A stretch of DNA of 64,000 bases, from assembly GCF_002934665.1 (NCBI RefSeq), contig NZ_NIRS01000006.1, positions 434,001 through 498,000 of the forward strand. The letters are read 5' to 3'. The position numbers were made by a program, and so were the translations under genes. Position 1 is the stretch's first letter, and the number at the start of each line of letters is the position of its first letter. This stretch comes from Pseudomonas laurylsulfatiphila. GTDB taxonomy: Bacteria > Pseudomonadota > Gammaproteobacteria > Pseudomonadales > Pseudomonadaceae. The notes beneath the pieces are model-generated. The model was not told the origin of the DNA. It was given only the letters and a program-made list of their open reading frames with translations, and made no database searches. Shown in pieces: positions 26,298 through 35,699 of this stretch.

Positions 26298-27250
26298 TTG
26301 ATCTGTCTCCCCTCGCCCGCCGTCTGGCCGGCACGCCGCTGGCCGAATGGGCCAACACCCTGCAGGCGCAACTCGACAAGAAAATGGAAAAAGGCCATGG
26401 CGACCTGGAGCGCTGGCAAAGCGCGCTGGACGCCCTGCCAAAGATCCAGCCGAGCGAAGTCGATTTGCTCAACGGCCTGAAGCTGGACACCGATTGCGAC
26501 GATGCAACCCGCGCGCAAATGCGTTCCGCGTTGATGGGCCTGTCACCGTGGCGCAAGGGGCCGTTCGACCTGTTCGGTGTTCACGTCGACACCGAATGGC
26601 GCTCGGACTGGAAGTGGTCACGGGTCGCCCCGCATCTGGACCTTGCGGGCAAGCGCATCCTCGATGTCGGCTGCGGCAATGGCTACTACATGTGGCGCAT
26701 GCTCGGCGCCGGTGCCGACAGCGTGATCGGTGTCGACCCCAACTGGCTGTTCTTCTGCCAGTTCCAGGCGGTGCAGCGCTACCTGTCCGAACCGAACGCC
26801 TGGCACCTGCCCTTCCCGTTCGAAGACCTGCCGCCGAACCTCGAAGGCTTCGACACGGTATTTTCCATGGGCGTGTTCTACCACCGCCGCTCACCCATCG
26901 AGCATTTGCTGGCGCTGAAGGACTGCCTGGTCAAGGGCGGTGAACTGGTGCTGGAAACGCTGGTGGTCGAAGGCGACAAGCATCAGGTGCTGGTGCCGGA
27001 AGACCGCTACGCGCAGATGCGCAACGTGTGGTTCCTGCCGTCGGTGCCGGCGCTGGAGTTGTGGCTGCGTCGTGCCGGGTTCACCGATGTGAAATGCGTG
27101 GATGTGAGCACCACCACAGTCGAAGAACAGCGCGGGACGGAGTGGATGAAGTATCAGTCGCTGAGCGACTTCCTCGATCCCGAGGATCACAGCAAGACGA
27201 TTGAAGGGCTGCCGGCGCCGATGCGGGCGGTGATTGTGGCCCGTAAATAA
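26294..27250 (+). CDS. cmoB: tRNA U34 carboxymethyltransferase CmoB
   Basis: 318 residues. An N-terminal helical part precedes a methyltransferase domain with DVGCGNGYYMWRMLGAGADSVIGVDPNWLFFCQFQAV and VFSMGVFYHRRSPIEHL, then ERLRRAGF-like tail segments. CmoB transfers the carboxymethyl group from carboxy-SAM to 5-hydroxyuridine-34 of tRNA, widening wobble decoding. Its ATG overlaps the cmoA stop (ATGA), so the two proteins are made together. Confidence 0.95.
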   Translation: MIDLSPLARRLAGTPLAEWANTLQAQLDKKMEKGHGDLERWQSALDALPKIQPSEVDLLNGLKLDTDCDDATRAQMRSALMGLSPWRKGPFDLFGVHVDTEWRSDWKWSRVAPHLDLAGKRILDVGCGNGYYMWRMLGAGADSVIGVDPNWLFFCQFQAVQRYLSEPNAWHLPFPFEDLPPNLEGFDTVFSMGVFYHRRSPIEHLLALKDCLVKGGELVLETLVVEGDKHQVLVPEDRYAQMRNVWFLPSVPALELWLRRAGFTDVKCVDVSTTTVEEQRGTEWMKYQSLSDFLDPEDHSKTIEGLPAPMRAVIVARK

Positions 27251-27260
27251 CAGCAAGATC

Positions 27261-27290
27261 AAAAGATCGCAGCCTGCGGCAGCTCCTACA
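27261..27290. repeat. Single REP, GCTGCCGCAGGCTGCGATC type
   Basis: A lone copy (AAAAGATCGCAGCCTGCGGC... ending CTCCTACA) between the convergent cmoB and tadA genes, with no inverted partner. Confidence 0.8.
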
Positions 27291-27303
27291 GGGGGGTCTG
27301 TGT

Positions 27304-27801
27304 TTAGTCTGCTGGCTTGGCTCTTCGAGCCTTGAAGAACTCGCTCAACACCGCCCCGCACTCCTCCGCCAACACCCCCCCCTCATGCAACACCCGGTGA
27401 TTCAAAAAACCCTGGGTAAAAAACTGCCCCTGGCTCTGCACAATCCCCGCCTTCGGCTCCAGCGCGCCATACACCACCCGCGTTATCCGCGAATGCACGA
27501 TCAGCCCGGCGCACATGCTGCACGGCTCCAGCGTCACATACAGCGTGCTGCCGGGCAGGCGATAGTTGCTGACAGCCTCGGCGGCGGCGCGAATCGCGAC
27601 CATCTCGGCGTGGGCACTGGGATCGCTGGTACTGATCGGGCAGTTGAAGCCACGCCCGATGATTTCACCGTCCTGCACCAGCACCGCGCCCACCGGCACT
27701 TCGCCCAGGGCCGCGCCCTGGGCGGCCAGGGCCAGGGCTTCACGCATGAATTCGCGATCACGGCTGCGATCGATGATGGCGGCGGGACGAATCTGACGCA
27801 T
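27304..27801 (-). CDS. tadA: tRNA-specific adenosine deaminase TadA
   Basis: 165 residues from the ATG at 27801. The cytidine/deoxycytidylate deaminase zinc site is complete: HAE in SAHAEMVAI, with PCSMCAG for the two zinc cysteines. The flanks (FMREALALAAQGAALGEVPVGAVLV; NYRLPGSTLYVTLEP) are those of TadA. The enzyme deaminates A34 to inosine in tRNA-Arg(ACG) and is usually essential. A GTG at 27804 is a possible alternative start. The start overlaps the stop codon of the multicopper oxidase gene, which implies coupling. Confidence 0.93.
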   Translation of the reverse strand: MRQIRPAAIIDRSRDREFMREALALAAQGAALGEVPVGAVLVQDGEIIGRGFNCPISTSDPSAHAEMVAIRAAAEAVSNYRLPGSTLYVTLEPCSMCAGLIVHSRITRVVYGALEPKAGIVQSQGQFFTQGFLNHRVLHEGGVLAEECGAVLSEFFKARRAKPAD

Positions 27802-29177
27802 CACGCCACCTCGATGGCGGCCATCAGGCCGGTTTCCATGTGGTCGATCACATGGCAGTGGAACATCCAGACCCCGGGATTATCCGCCACCAGCGCCACT
27901 TGCGCGCGCTCGTTCTTGCCCAGCAGATAAGTGTCGGTAAAGTACGGAATCACCTTGTGCCGGTTCGAGGCGATGACCTTGAAGCTCATGCCGTGCAGGT
28001 GAATCGGGTGCTGATACTGGGTCATGTTCTTCAATTCGAAAATGTAGCTCTTGCCCTTTTCCAGCTTGGCAATCGGGCGGTCGGCGCAGGTCTTGTCGGT
28101 GATGTCCCAGGCCTTGCCGTTGATCTGCCACAGGCTCGGCGGCTTGCCGTTGTCGACGTTGACCGACACCGAGCCGACCCATTCGAAATTGAAGTTGAGT
28201 TTCACGGCATTGGCCAGGTCCGGCTCGGCAATCGGGTTGGCCGGCAGTGCCGGCGGCCATTCGCTCGGTGCGTCGGTATTGGCCACTGAACGCAAGGTAC
28301 CCAGGCGCACCGGACCGTTGCGCAAGGACAATTCTTCACCGGCCGGCGGGGCCTTGATCGCCAGGCAAATACGCATGCCGGGGCCGAGCCAGTATTCCTT
28401 GCCCAGCGGGCGCGGTTCGATGGGGTTGCCGTCCAGCGCATAGATCTGCGCCTCGACGCCGGGAATGTTCAGGCGATAGGTCAGGGTGTTGTCGAGGTTG
28501 AGAATGCGCACCCGGGTGATCTGCCCGGCCGGCAAGTCGATCACCGCCTGCGGCACACCGTTGATGGTCGCCAGGCGCCCCGCCGTGCCGCCACGGGCCG
28601 CTTCCCGGGGAATGCTGAACTCGACGAAATTGCCGACCTCGTCGACATGCCAGCTCTTCAGGCTCAAGGTCTTTTCGTACTTGAAACCGGTGGGCTCACG
28701 CTCTTCGATGATCAGCGGTCCCACCAGGCCACGGCCGAGTTCTTCGCTGCTGTTCACATGCGGGTGATACCAGTAGCTGCCGGCATCCGGCACGCGGAAC
28801 TTATAGTCGAAGTACTCGCCCGGCAGCACCGGCAATTGCGAGACGTAGGGTACGCCGTCCATTTCCAGCGGCAGGCGTATGCCGTGCCAGTGAATGGTGG
28901 TCGCCACCGGCAGGTGGTTGATGAAGCGCACCCGCAGCCATTCACCCTGGCGCACCCGCAACTCGGTGCCCGGCGCCGACGGGCCGAAGGCCCAGGCCTG
29001 GGTCTTGTGCCCGGCCACCAACTCCACGTCCAACGGCGCCGCAATCAGCTCATAGTCATGACCGGCATCCGCGTCGGCCATCTTGCCCAGCCAGTAGCGT
29101 GACGCACCACCGGCTCCCACGCCAACCACCACAAGACCGGCCAGACCACCGAGTATTTGTCGACGGGAAAAGGACAT
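27801..29177 (-). CDS. Tat-exported multicopper oxidase
   Basis: 458 residues from the ATG at 29177. The N-terminus MSFSRRQILGGLAGLVVVGVGAGG is a twin-arginine signal. All four copper motifs are visible: TIHWHGIRLPLEMDG, YWYHPHVNSSEELGRGLVGPLII, QHPIHLHGMSFKV and WMFHCHVIDHMETGLM. It is therefore a three-domain periplasmic laccase-type oxidase coupling substrate oxidation to O2 reduction. It has no Met-rich insert like that of CueO, so a role in copper tolerance is not assured. It is transcribed divergently from the large toxin-like gene, and its stop overlaps the tadA start. Confidence 0.88.
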   Translation of the reverse strand: MSFSRRQILGGLAGLVVVGVGAGGASRYWLGKMADADAGHDYELIAAPLDVELVAGHKTQAWAFGPSAPGTELRVRQGEWLRVRFINHLPVATTIHWHGIRLPLEMDGVPYVSQLPVLPGEYFDYKFRVPDAGSYWYHPHVNSSEELGRGLVGPLIIEEREPTGFKYEKTLSLKSWHVDEVGNFVEFSIPREAARGGTAGRLATINGVPQAVIDLPAGQITRVRILNLDNTLTYRLNIPGVEAQIYALDGNPIEPRPLGKEYWLGPGMRICLAIKAPPAGEELSLRNGPVRLGTLRSVANTDAPSEWPPALPANPIAEPDLANAVKLNFNFEWVGSVSVNVDNGKPPSLWQINGKAWDITDKTCADRPIAKLEKGKSYIFELKNMTQYQHPIHLHGMSFKVIASNRHKVIPYFTDTYLLGKNERAQVALVADNPGVWMFHCHVIDHMETGLMAAIEVA

Positions 29178-29396
29178 TAACCAACCACCTCGCGAATCGG
29201 ACAGGCCCCGGGGACCCGCAAAAGGCGAATACGATACACCTGCGATTGCGAAACAGTAAGGGCAGCGCGGCGGATGGACGCAGATGGCCTTGTCTCTACA
29301 CCCATTCCGCGGACAAAGAGACATAACTATGCAGTGCATTTTCATCGAACGAGGGCAGCATCCTCGGCATTCGAATTCTCAAGGAAAGAGAGTGCA

Positions 29397-32300
29397 ATGA
29401 ACTCGACACAAACCCAGCCGTTGCCCAACGCCGCCGACAAGGCCGCCCTCAAGGCAATCGCCACCACCGTGATCCAGACCTGCCCGAGCCTGCAGGACAC
29501 AGCCCACGAAGTCGCCAGCAATCTGCTGAAGAAGTACCACGTCACCGGCCTCGATCCGGACAAGGTCTATTTCCACCGTTTCGACGCTTCCCAAAGCAGC
29601 TCGAAAGCCTTCACTGGCTGGGAACACGTGCACGCCACGCCAACGTCGACCATGACCCTGACGCAACTGGTGATCCAGCGCTTTCGGGTCGGCGACCAGG
29701 ACAATGCCGACCTGCTCGACGTGTATGGCGGCTTCTACACCGCCGGTCCCAATGCCGGTACGTTCAATGAAAGCAACGAAGTGCGCCTGCATGGCAACGA
29801 AGTGCTGAAGGACTTCTGGAACATCAATTTCAGCTCGCTGTACGAGGAACGACTGACCACCTTCTGGACCAGGTCCGGCGACGATTTCCGCACGCTGGCC
29901 AAATGCAACTTCCTCATCAAAGCCGTAAAGGCCCGGGACAAAGGCCAGTTGAGTGACGAGGATTTCCAGTACGTCACTCAAGCCGTAATCGGCCCTGTCA
30001 CCTGGCCCGTCAGCCTGCAGATGCTGCAAGCGCTGCACCCTTGCGCCGGCAACGTTCGCAGCCTCGATGTCGCCGGCTACGTCGCCATCAATGCGCTGCG
30101 CATTGTCGCGCCCAAGGGGCGGCAGATCGTCTACCTGCCCGGTGAGATCAATGCGTTCACGGTATTGGAAACCGCGACGGACATGCACTTCTGGGTGTTG
30201 CAGCAGATGAACAAGAAAGAAGTGCGCCGGCAGTTCATGACGCACTTCTCCCAGGCTGACCGGCAGGCAATCGACGAGAACATCACCGACCTCATGAACC
30301 GGCTGGTGAGCACCTGGGGCCAGTACGATCATCACCTGATCAACCAGGAAGATCAGGTCATCAGCGGCGATGCCTTCACCTGGCTGCGCGACTCGACCAA
30401 GGACGCGATGTTCGCCGAAGCCGCGCTCTCGCTGACCTCCAATGGCGATCTGCGCAAAAAGCTCTGGCTCGGCTACCTCAGCGCCGGTGTGAAAGTCTTC
30501 GGCCCGATGGCGGTGGTCGGTTGGCCGGTCGCCCTTCCCGTGATCGGCGCCAGCATCGCCAGCATCGGTCTGAACATCGATCAGGCGGTGAACGGCAAAA
30601 CCGCGCAAGAGCGCAAGGCCGGGATCCTTGGTGCGGTGCTCAGCGGCATTGATTTGCTGTTCAACCTGCTCGTCCTCAAGGGCCCGGGCTCGCTGGAGGA
30701 AATCGGCCCTGATATCGAAGCAGCCGAGGCCAAGGAAATGTCCGATCTGATTGAATCGACCACACCCGCGGTTAAACCAACACCGATCGAAACCGGTTTG
30801 CCCGCCGACCGCACGCCAACGGTACCGGACAGCTTCAGGATCGACGTGCCGTTGTCCGAGGACTCGCTGATACGAGAGCCCGGCAAGTTCCAGGGCATTC
30901 ATCAGCTCGCTTCCAACCCTTCCACCGCGATCGAGCTCAACGACAGCGCGTACTTCGTGCGCTACGAAAGCGATCTCAACGGTCGCGGACACTGGGCAAT
31001 CATCGACCCGGCCAACCCCAACGCCTTTTCCGGTTCGATTCCCGTGCGCCTGGGCGTCAATGGCAAGTGGGAAGTCATCCCGCGCCTTGGGTTGCAAGGC
31101 GGTTTGGAGGTGCCCCCTGTTTCGGATGCCAGCGCAACAGGCGCGCCCGTCGTCGAAGAGTGGGCGCAATCGCAGGGTATCCATGTACCTGGGCTTGATG
31201 CCCCCGAAATGAGGCGTTGGGCACTCGGCGGCGCCGAGGTGCGCACGGCATTCACCACCGAATCAGGGGCAACGGTGTCGGTGAGCGAGTTCGATCTGGC
31301 CCAGGATGTACCTCGCCGAAACCTGATCAGCGATGCCAACGCGTATTACCAACTTCATCCACCGACGCTCCGCCTGCCAAGACCTGCCGCCGAACTGATC
31401 AAAACCCCTGCTCAACTGCTCGACACTGTGTTCGCGAGCAAGCCGGGGCTGGTCTTCGGCGAGAGCCGCGGCGCCATCGGCAGCAAACAGTTCCTGATCA
31501 AGAACATGCCCGAACTGGCTCGGCGTGGGGTCAAGACGCTGTACTTGCAGGAACTGCTGGCGAACGCCAATCAGCTCGACCTGGACGCCTTCGCCCGCAG
31601 CGGAGAAATGTCCGAAGAACTGGAGAACTACCTGAACAAACTCGACTTGAAGGCGGGCAACGATCCCGAAGGTCAATTCAATCTCAAACAGTTGGTGAAA
31701 GCGGCCAATGCCCAGCGCATCCGGGTTCAGGCCATCGACATGTCCACCACCTACAACGTCAATGACGACCCGATCAACCCGAAACCGCAAAACCAGATGG
31801 TGCGAGGTTTTTTCGCCAGTGAGGTGATCAACTTCAACGAACAACTGAAGGGTCCAGCGAAATGGGTTGCCTTGGTCAATCAAGAAAACATGACGGCATT
31901 CAGAGGTTACCAAGGCATCAGCGAACAGACCGATGCTTTGAGCGTGCGCATCGTTGACGTCACGCCAGGACGGGCGCTGCCTGTCAGTTCCGATCCCGGT
32001 TTGACGGTAGAGTTTGCCGACTATCCGGACTCCCCTGTTTATGAAATGGACGGTGTGGCCGATCCCGACAGCCTCCAGGCCCGGATCAAAGGCGACTGGT
32101 GTGTGCAAGTGGAAACCCCGTGGGCCTACAGAACGCCACAAGACCTGCGGGGGCTGTTGCCGGAACCGGGGATGTTCACCTTCCAGCGCTACCGCAGCAG
32201 CGTGCTGGTGGTTTATCGCAACGCCGAAGGGCACATGGCCGACAGTGTTATCCGCTGGACACCCGGCGGCAGGATCAATCTGGATACCCCGCTCGCGCCG

Positions 32301-33938
32301 GCCTACGAGTCCATGACGGTGGATAATTACGAAGAACTGAAGCAGGCATTGATTACAAAAGGCATGCGGCCAATGGGCTGGCCGGTACTTCAAGACGTGG
32401 CAGAGGCGCTGCCTGACATTCCGCGACCGACCATTCCCTCCAACTGGCAAGCCAACGAACTGCTTGAAGGTGAAACGATGGTTGATGAGCCCGGAAAATT
32501 CCAGGGCATCTATCGACTCAACTCAAACCCTTCAACCGCCATCATGCTCGATCACACGCCTTACTACGTGCGTTGGGAAGCCGACCTCAACGGCGGCGGG
32601 CACTGGGCCGTCATCGACCCGGAAAACCCCCACGCGTTCTCCAACTCGATCCCCGTGCGTCTCAACGCCGAGGGTGAATGGCAAACCATGCCACGCGTTG
32701 GGCTCAACGGTGGTGGCAAGACACCTGTGCTGCGCTTGCCCGCCTCGGAGTACGACATGCCCGAGCAGTTGAAGGCCGAACTGAAAAGCGGTGCGAACGG
32801 GCAGGACGACGAGTCGTTACGCGACTTCTACGACAGCCTCAACGAGCACGATCCCTACCGTGATTTCAAGACGATCAGAAAACGCCTGCATCGCGATGCC
32901 ACAAGATTTTATGCCGAACTTCAATTGCCTCCACGCCCGCCGATTCCGGCTCTCAATCCCGACGCCAGTGCCGAAGAGATCATCGAGAAAATCCTCGAGC
33001 ACGCCCGAGGCCTGGTCATCGGCGAAAGCCATAGCTCTATCGCCAGCAAACAGTGGTTGATCGAAAACATGGAACTGCTGGCCAACAAAAACGTGAAGAC
33101 CCTGTACATGGAACATCTACTGACAGATTTCCATCAAGCGGCGCTGGATACGTTTTTCGAAACAGGGACGATGGCGAAAGACCTGGAGAGCTACCTCAAC
33201 GCACTCGATGTCGGCAACATGACCGATCCGCTGGGGCACGACACGTTTCTGCAACTGGTCAAACAGGCCCGTCGTTTCAAGATTCGTGTGCAGGCCATCG
33301 ATTGCATGGCGAGCTACCGGCTCAATGGCATGGAGAGGGTCGGATCCCTGGAGCCTGCCGTTGAGCCAACGGCGCGACAGAAAATGATGAACTACTTCGC
33401 CCGCTCGATCATTCGCAGCGACCAGGCCTTGCGTGGCGCACACAAATGGGTGGCGTTGATGGGCAACTCCCACTCCAACAGCTTCGAAGGTGTGGCGGGG
33501 GTCAGCGAACTGGAAGAAGCCATCGGCATTCGCGTTGAAGACGTCGCCGAAGGTGCGCCGGCAGGTATCGATACCGATCCGGGGAGAATCCTTCCCCTGG
33601 GCGGCACCGAGTTTGATCGCAGCGCATTGGTCAGAGGTGACTTGCGCTTGCGAATAGAGGCGCCATGGACAGCACAGACCTCGTCGGAAATCGAAGCCGC
33701 CCTGCCTAGGCACGGGATGTACACCTTGAAACTGCAACCGCGCATGACCTTCCTGGTTCATCGCAGTCGCAGCAATGCAATCGTGCGCACACTGATCGAA
33801 AGCAACAACGGCCACTTCTACATCGTTCGTGCGGAATGGCCCTCGGTCAGCGGCAAGCGCTACGCCAGCATCAAGGCGCTGCTCAACGGGCTGGACCAAA
33901 TGGGCATGACATTGGCCGGCTGGTCGAAACCGCTGTAA
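29397..33938 (+). CDS. Large toxin-like protein with DUF6543-like N-terminus and tandem EreA/ChaN-like modules
   Basis: 1513 residues from the ATG at 29397 (AAGGA upstream). Residues ~1-490 resemble the dermonecrotic-toxin-type N-terminal region also seen in the NEL gene, with a hydrophobic stretch near 360-440 (GVKVFGPMAVVGWPVALPVIGASIASIGLNI) that could enter a membrane. The rest is a tandem duplication: copy 1 from residue 494 and copy 2 from residue 1031, each opening with EPGKFQGI..L.SNPSTAI. Each copy then has an EreA/ChaN-like module: GESRGAIGSKQ at 688 in copy 1, GESHSSIASKQ at 1209 in copy 2. Copy 2 keeps Glu1210, His1212, Glu1239-His1240 and His1359. In copy 1 these positions are Glu689, Arg691, Gln718-Glu719 and Asn831. 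This fold occurs in erythromycin esterases and in one domain of Pasteurella multocida toxin. There is no signal peptide, and no secretion or immunity gene is seen nearby. The toxin role is inferred. Confidence 0.7.
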   Translation: MNSTQTQPLPNAADKAALKAIATTVIQTCPSLQDTAHEVASNLLKKYHVTGLDPDKVYFHRFDASQSSSKAFTGWEHVHATPTSTMTLTQLVIQRFRVGDQDNADLLDVYGGFYTAGPNAGTFNESNEVRLHGNEVLKDFWNINFSSLYEERLTTFWTRSGDDFRTLAKCNFLIKAVKARDKGQLSDEDFQYVTQAVIGPVTWPVSLQMLQALHPCAGNVRSLDVAGYVAINALRIVAPKGRQIVYLPGEINAFTVLETATDMHFWVLQQMNKKEVRRQFMTHFSQADRQAIDENITDLMNRLVSTWGQYDHHLINQEDQVISGDAFTWLRDSTKDAMFAEAALSLTSNGDLRKKLWLGYLSAGVKVFGPMAVVGWPVALPVIGASIASIGLNIDQAVNGKTAQERKAGILGAVLSGIDLLFNLLVLKGPGSLEEIGPDIEAAEAKEMSDLIESTTPAVKPTPIETGLPADRTPTVPDSFRIDVPLSEDSLIREPGKFQGIHQLASNPSTAIELNDSAYFVRYESDLNGRGHWAIIDPANPNAFSGSIPVRLGVNGKWEVIPRLGLQGGLEVPPVSDASATGAPVVEEWAQSQGIHVPGLDAPEMRRWALGGAEVRTAFTTESGATVSVSEFDLAQDVPRRNLISDANAYYQLHPPTLRLPRPAAELIKTPAQLLDTVFASKPGLVFGESRGAIGSKQFLIKNMPELARRGVKTLYLQELLANANQLDLDAFARSGEMSEELENYLNKLDLKAGNDPEGQFNLKQLVKAANAQRIRVQAIDMSTTYNVNDDPINPKPQNQMVRGFFASEVINFNEQLKGPAKWVALVNQENMTAFRGYQGISEQTDALSVRIVDVTPGRALPVSSDPGLTVEFADYPDSPVYEMDGVADPDSLQARIKGDWCVQVETPWAYRTPQDLRGLLPEPGMFTFQRYRSSVLVVYRNAEGHMADSVIRWTPGGRINLDTPLAPAYESMTVDNYEELKQALITKGMRPMGWPVLQDVAEALPDIPRPTIPSNWQANELLEGETMVDEPGKFQGIYRLNSNPSTAIMLDHTPYYVRWEADLNGGGHWAVIDPENPHAFSNSIPVRLNAEGEWQTMPRVGLNGGGKTPVLRLPASEYDMPEQLKAELKSGANGQDDESLRDFYDSLNEHDPYRDFKTIRKRLHRDATRFYAELQLPPRPPIPALNPDASAEEIIEKILEHARGLVIGESHSSIASKQWLIENMELLANKNVKTLYMEHLLTDFHQAALDTFFETGTMAKDLESYLNALDVGNMTDPLGHDTFLQLVKQARRFKIRVQAIDCMASYRLNGMERVGSLEPAVEPTARQKMMNYFARSIIRSDQALRGAHKWVALMGNSHSNSFEGVAGVSELEEAIGIRVEDVAEGAPAGIDTDPGRILPLGGTEFDRSALVRGDLRLRIEAPWTAQTSSEIEAALPRHGMYTLKLQPRMTFLVHRSRSNAIVRTLIESNNGHFYIVRAEWPSVSGKRYASIKALLNGLDQMGMTLAGWSKPL

Positions 33939-33950
33939 CCCGGAAACAAA

Positions 33951-33984
33951 AAAGCCGTGTGAAATCTGATTTCACACGGCTTTT
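33951..33984. terminator. Bidirectional rho-independent terminator
   Basis: A 15-base stem (AAAGCCGTGTGAAAT / ATTTCACACGGCTTT) with A runs on the left and T runs on the right, between the convergent toxin-like gene (stop 33938) and guaA (stop 34023). It can serve both strands. Confidence 0.88.
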
Positions 33985-34022
33985 GCTGTTCCAGCCTTCA
34001 AACCCTCAAGGCTGGCGCGGGA

Positions 34023-35600
34023 TCACTCCCACTCAATAGTCGCCGGCGGCTTGCTCGACACGTCGTAGGTGACGCGGGAGATGCCTTCGATTTCATTGAT
34101 GATGCGGCCGGATACGGTTTCCAGCAGTTCGTAAGGCAGGTGTGCCCAACGCGCGGTCATGAAGTCGATGGTTTCCACGGCACGCAGGGCCACGACCCAG
34201 GCGTAACGACGGCCATCGCCAACAACGCCAACCGACTTCACTGGCTGGAACACCACGAAGGCCTGGCTGACCTTGTGGTACCAGTCGGCCTTGCGCAGTT
34301 CTTCGATGAAGATGTGGTCGGCACGACGCAGCAGGTCGGCGTATTCCTTCTTCACTTCACCGAGGATGCGCACGCCCAGGCCCGGGCCCGGGAACGGGTG
34401 ACGGTAGACCATGTCGTACGGCAGGCCCAGTTCCAGGCCCAGACGACGGACTTCGTCCTTGAACAGTTCGCGCAGTGGCTCGACCAGTTTCAGGTTCATT
34501 TCTTCCGGCAGGCCGCCCACGTTGTGGTGCGACTTGATCACGTGGGCCTTGCCGCTTTTCGCGCCAGCCGACTCGATCACGTCCGGGTAGATGGTGCCCT
34601 GGGCCAGGTACTTGATGTTGTCCAGCTTGCAGGATTCGGCATCGAACACGTCGATGAAGGTGCGGCCGATGATCTTGCGCTTCTTCTCCGGGTCGGCTTC
34701 GCCGGCCAGGTTGTTGAGGAACTGGTCCTCGGCGTTGGCGCGGATCACCTTGACGCCCATGTTCTCGGCGAACATGGCCATCACTTGCTCGCCTTCGTGC
34801 AGGCGCAGCAGGCCGTTGTCGACGAACACGCAGGTCAGCTGATCGCCGATGGCCTTGTGCAGCAGTGCGGCAACCACGGACGAGTCAACACCGCCGGACA
34901 GGCCGAGCAGGACGTTGTCGGTGCCGACCTGGGCGCGAACCTGGGCGATGGCGTCTTCAGCGATCTTCGACGGGGTCCACAGCGCTTCGCACTCGCAGAT
35001 GTCGAGGATGAAGCGCGACAGGATGCGACCGCCCTGCTTGGTGTGGGTCACTTCCGGGTGGAACTGCACGCCGTAGTAACGGCGCTCGTCGCTGAACATG
35101 CCGGCGATCGGGCAGCTCGGGGTGCTGGCCAGGATGTGGAAGTCTTCCGGCATCCGGGTGACTTTGTCACCGTGGCTCATCCATACGTCGAGGCCGAACA
35201 GGCCGTCGGCGTCGATGTGGTCTTCAATGCCGTCGAGCAAACGGCTCTTGCCAACCACGTCAACGCGGGCGTAACCGAACTCACGCAGCTCGGAACCTTC
35301 AACCTTGCCGCCCAGTTGTTCGGCCATGGTCTGCATGCCGTAGCAGATACCGAAGACCGGCACGCCCAGATCGAAAACGGCTTGCGGGCAGCGAGGGCTG
35401 TTGGCTTCGTGAACCGACTCCGGGCCACCGGCGAGGATGACGCCTTTAGGAGCGAACTCGCGGATCGCATCTTCGTCCATGTCGAACGGATGCAGTTCGC
35501 AGTACACACCGATTTCGCGCACGCGGCGGGCGATCAGCTGGGTGTACTGGGAACCGAAGTCGAGGATCAGGATGCGGTGAGCGTGAATGTCGAGGGCCAT
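34023..35600 (-). CDS. guaA: GMP synthase (glutamine-hydrolysing)
   Basis: 525 residues, the usual length. It has a class I glutamine amidotransferase domain (ILILDFGSQYTQLIARRVRE; GICYGMQTMAEQLGG with the nucleophilic Cys; HPEVTHT for the triad), then an ATP pyrophosphatase domain (LLGLSGGVDSSVVAALLHKA P-loop), and a C-terminal dimerisation domain ending SKPPATIEWE. It converts XMP to GMP. It lies downstream of guaB in the conserved guaBA operon. Confidence 0.97.
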   Translation of the reverse strand: MALDIHAHRILILDFGSQYTQLIARRVREIGVYCELHPFDMDEDAIREFAPKGVILAGGPESVHEANSPRCPQAVFDLGVPVFGICYGMQTMAEQLGGKVEGSELREFGYARVDVVGKSRLLDGIEDHIDADGLFGLDVWMSHGDKVTRMPEDFHILASTPSCPIAGMFSDERRYYGVQFHPEVTHTKQGGRILSRFILDICECEALWTPSKIAEDAIAQVRAQVGTDNVLLGLSGGVDSSVVAALLHKAIGDQLTCVFVDNGLLRLHEGEQVMAMFAENMGVKVIRANAEDQFLNNLAGEADPEKKRKIIGRTFIDVFDAESCKLDNIKYLAQGTIYPDVIESAGAKSGKAHVIKSHHNVGGLPEEMNLKLVEPLRELFKDEVRRLGLELGLPYDMVYRHPFPGPGLGVRILGEVKKEYADLLRRADHIFIEELRKADWYHKVSQAFVVFQPVKSVGVVGDGRRYAWVVALRAVETIDFMTARWAHLPYELLETVSGRIINEIEGISRVTYDVSSKPPATIEWE

Positions 35601-35699
35601 GATTCAGTCTCGTCTAAAAAATTCGGAAACAGTCGTGATTCAGAAACAACTCGGGGCTGATTAAAACAGCCCCGGTTGCTTAGCTTGTTGCTTGAAGGC

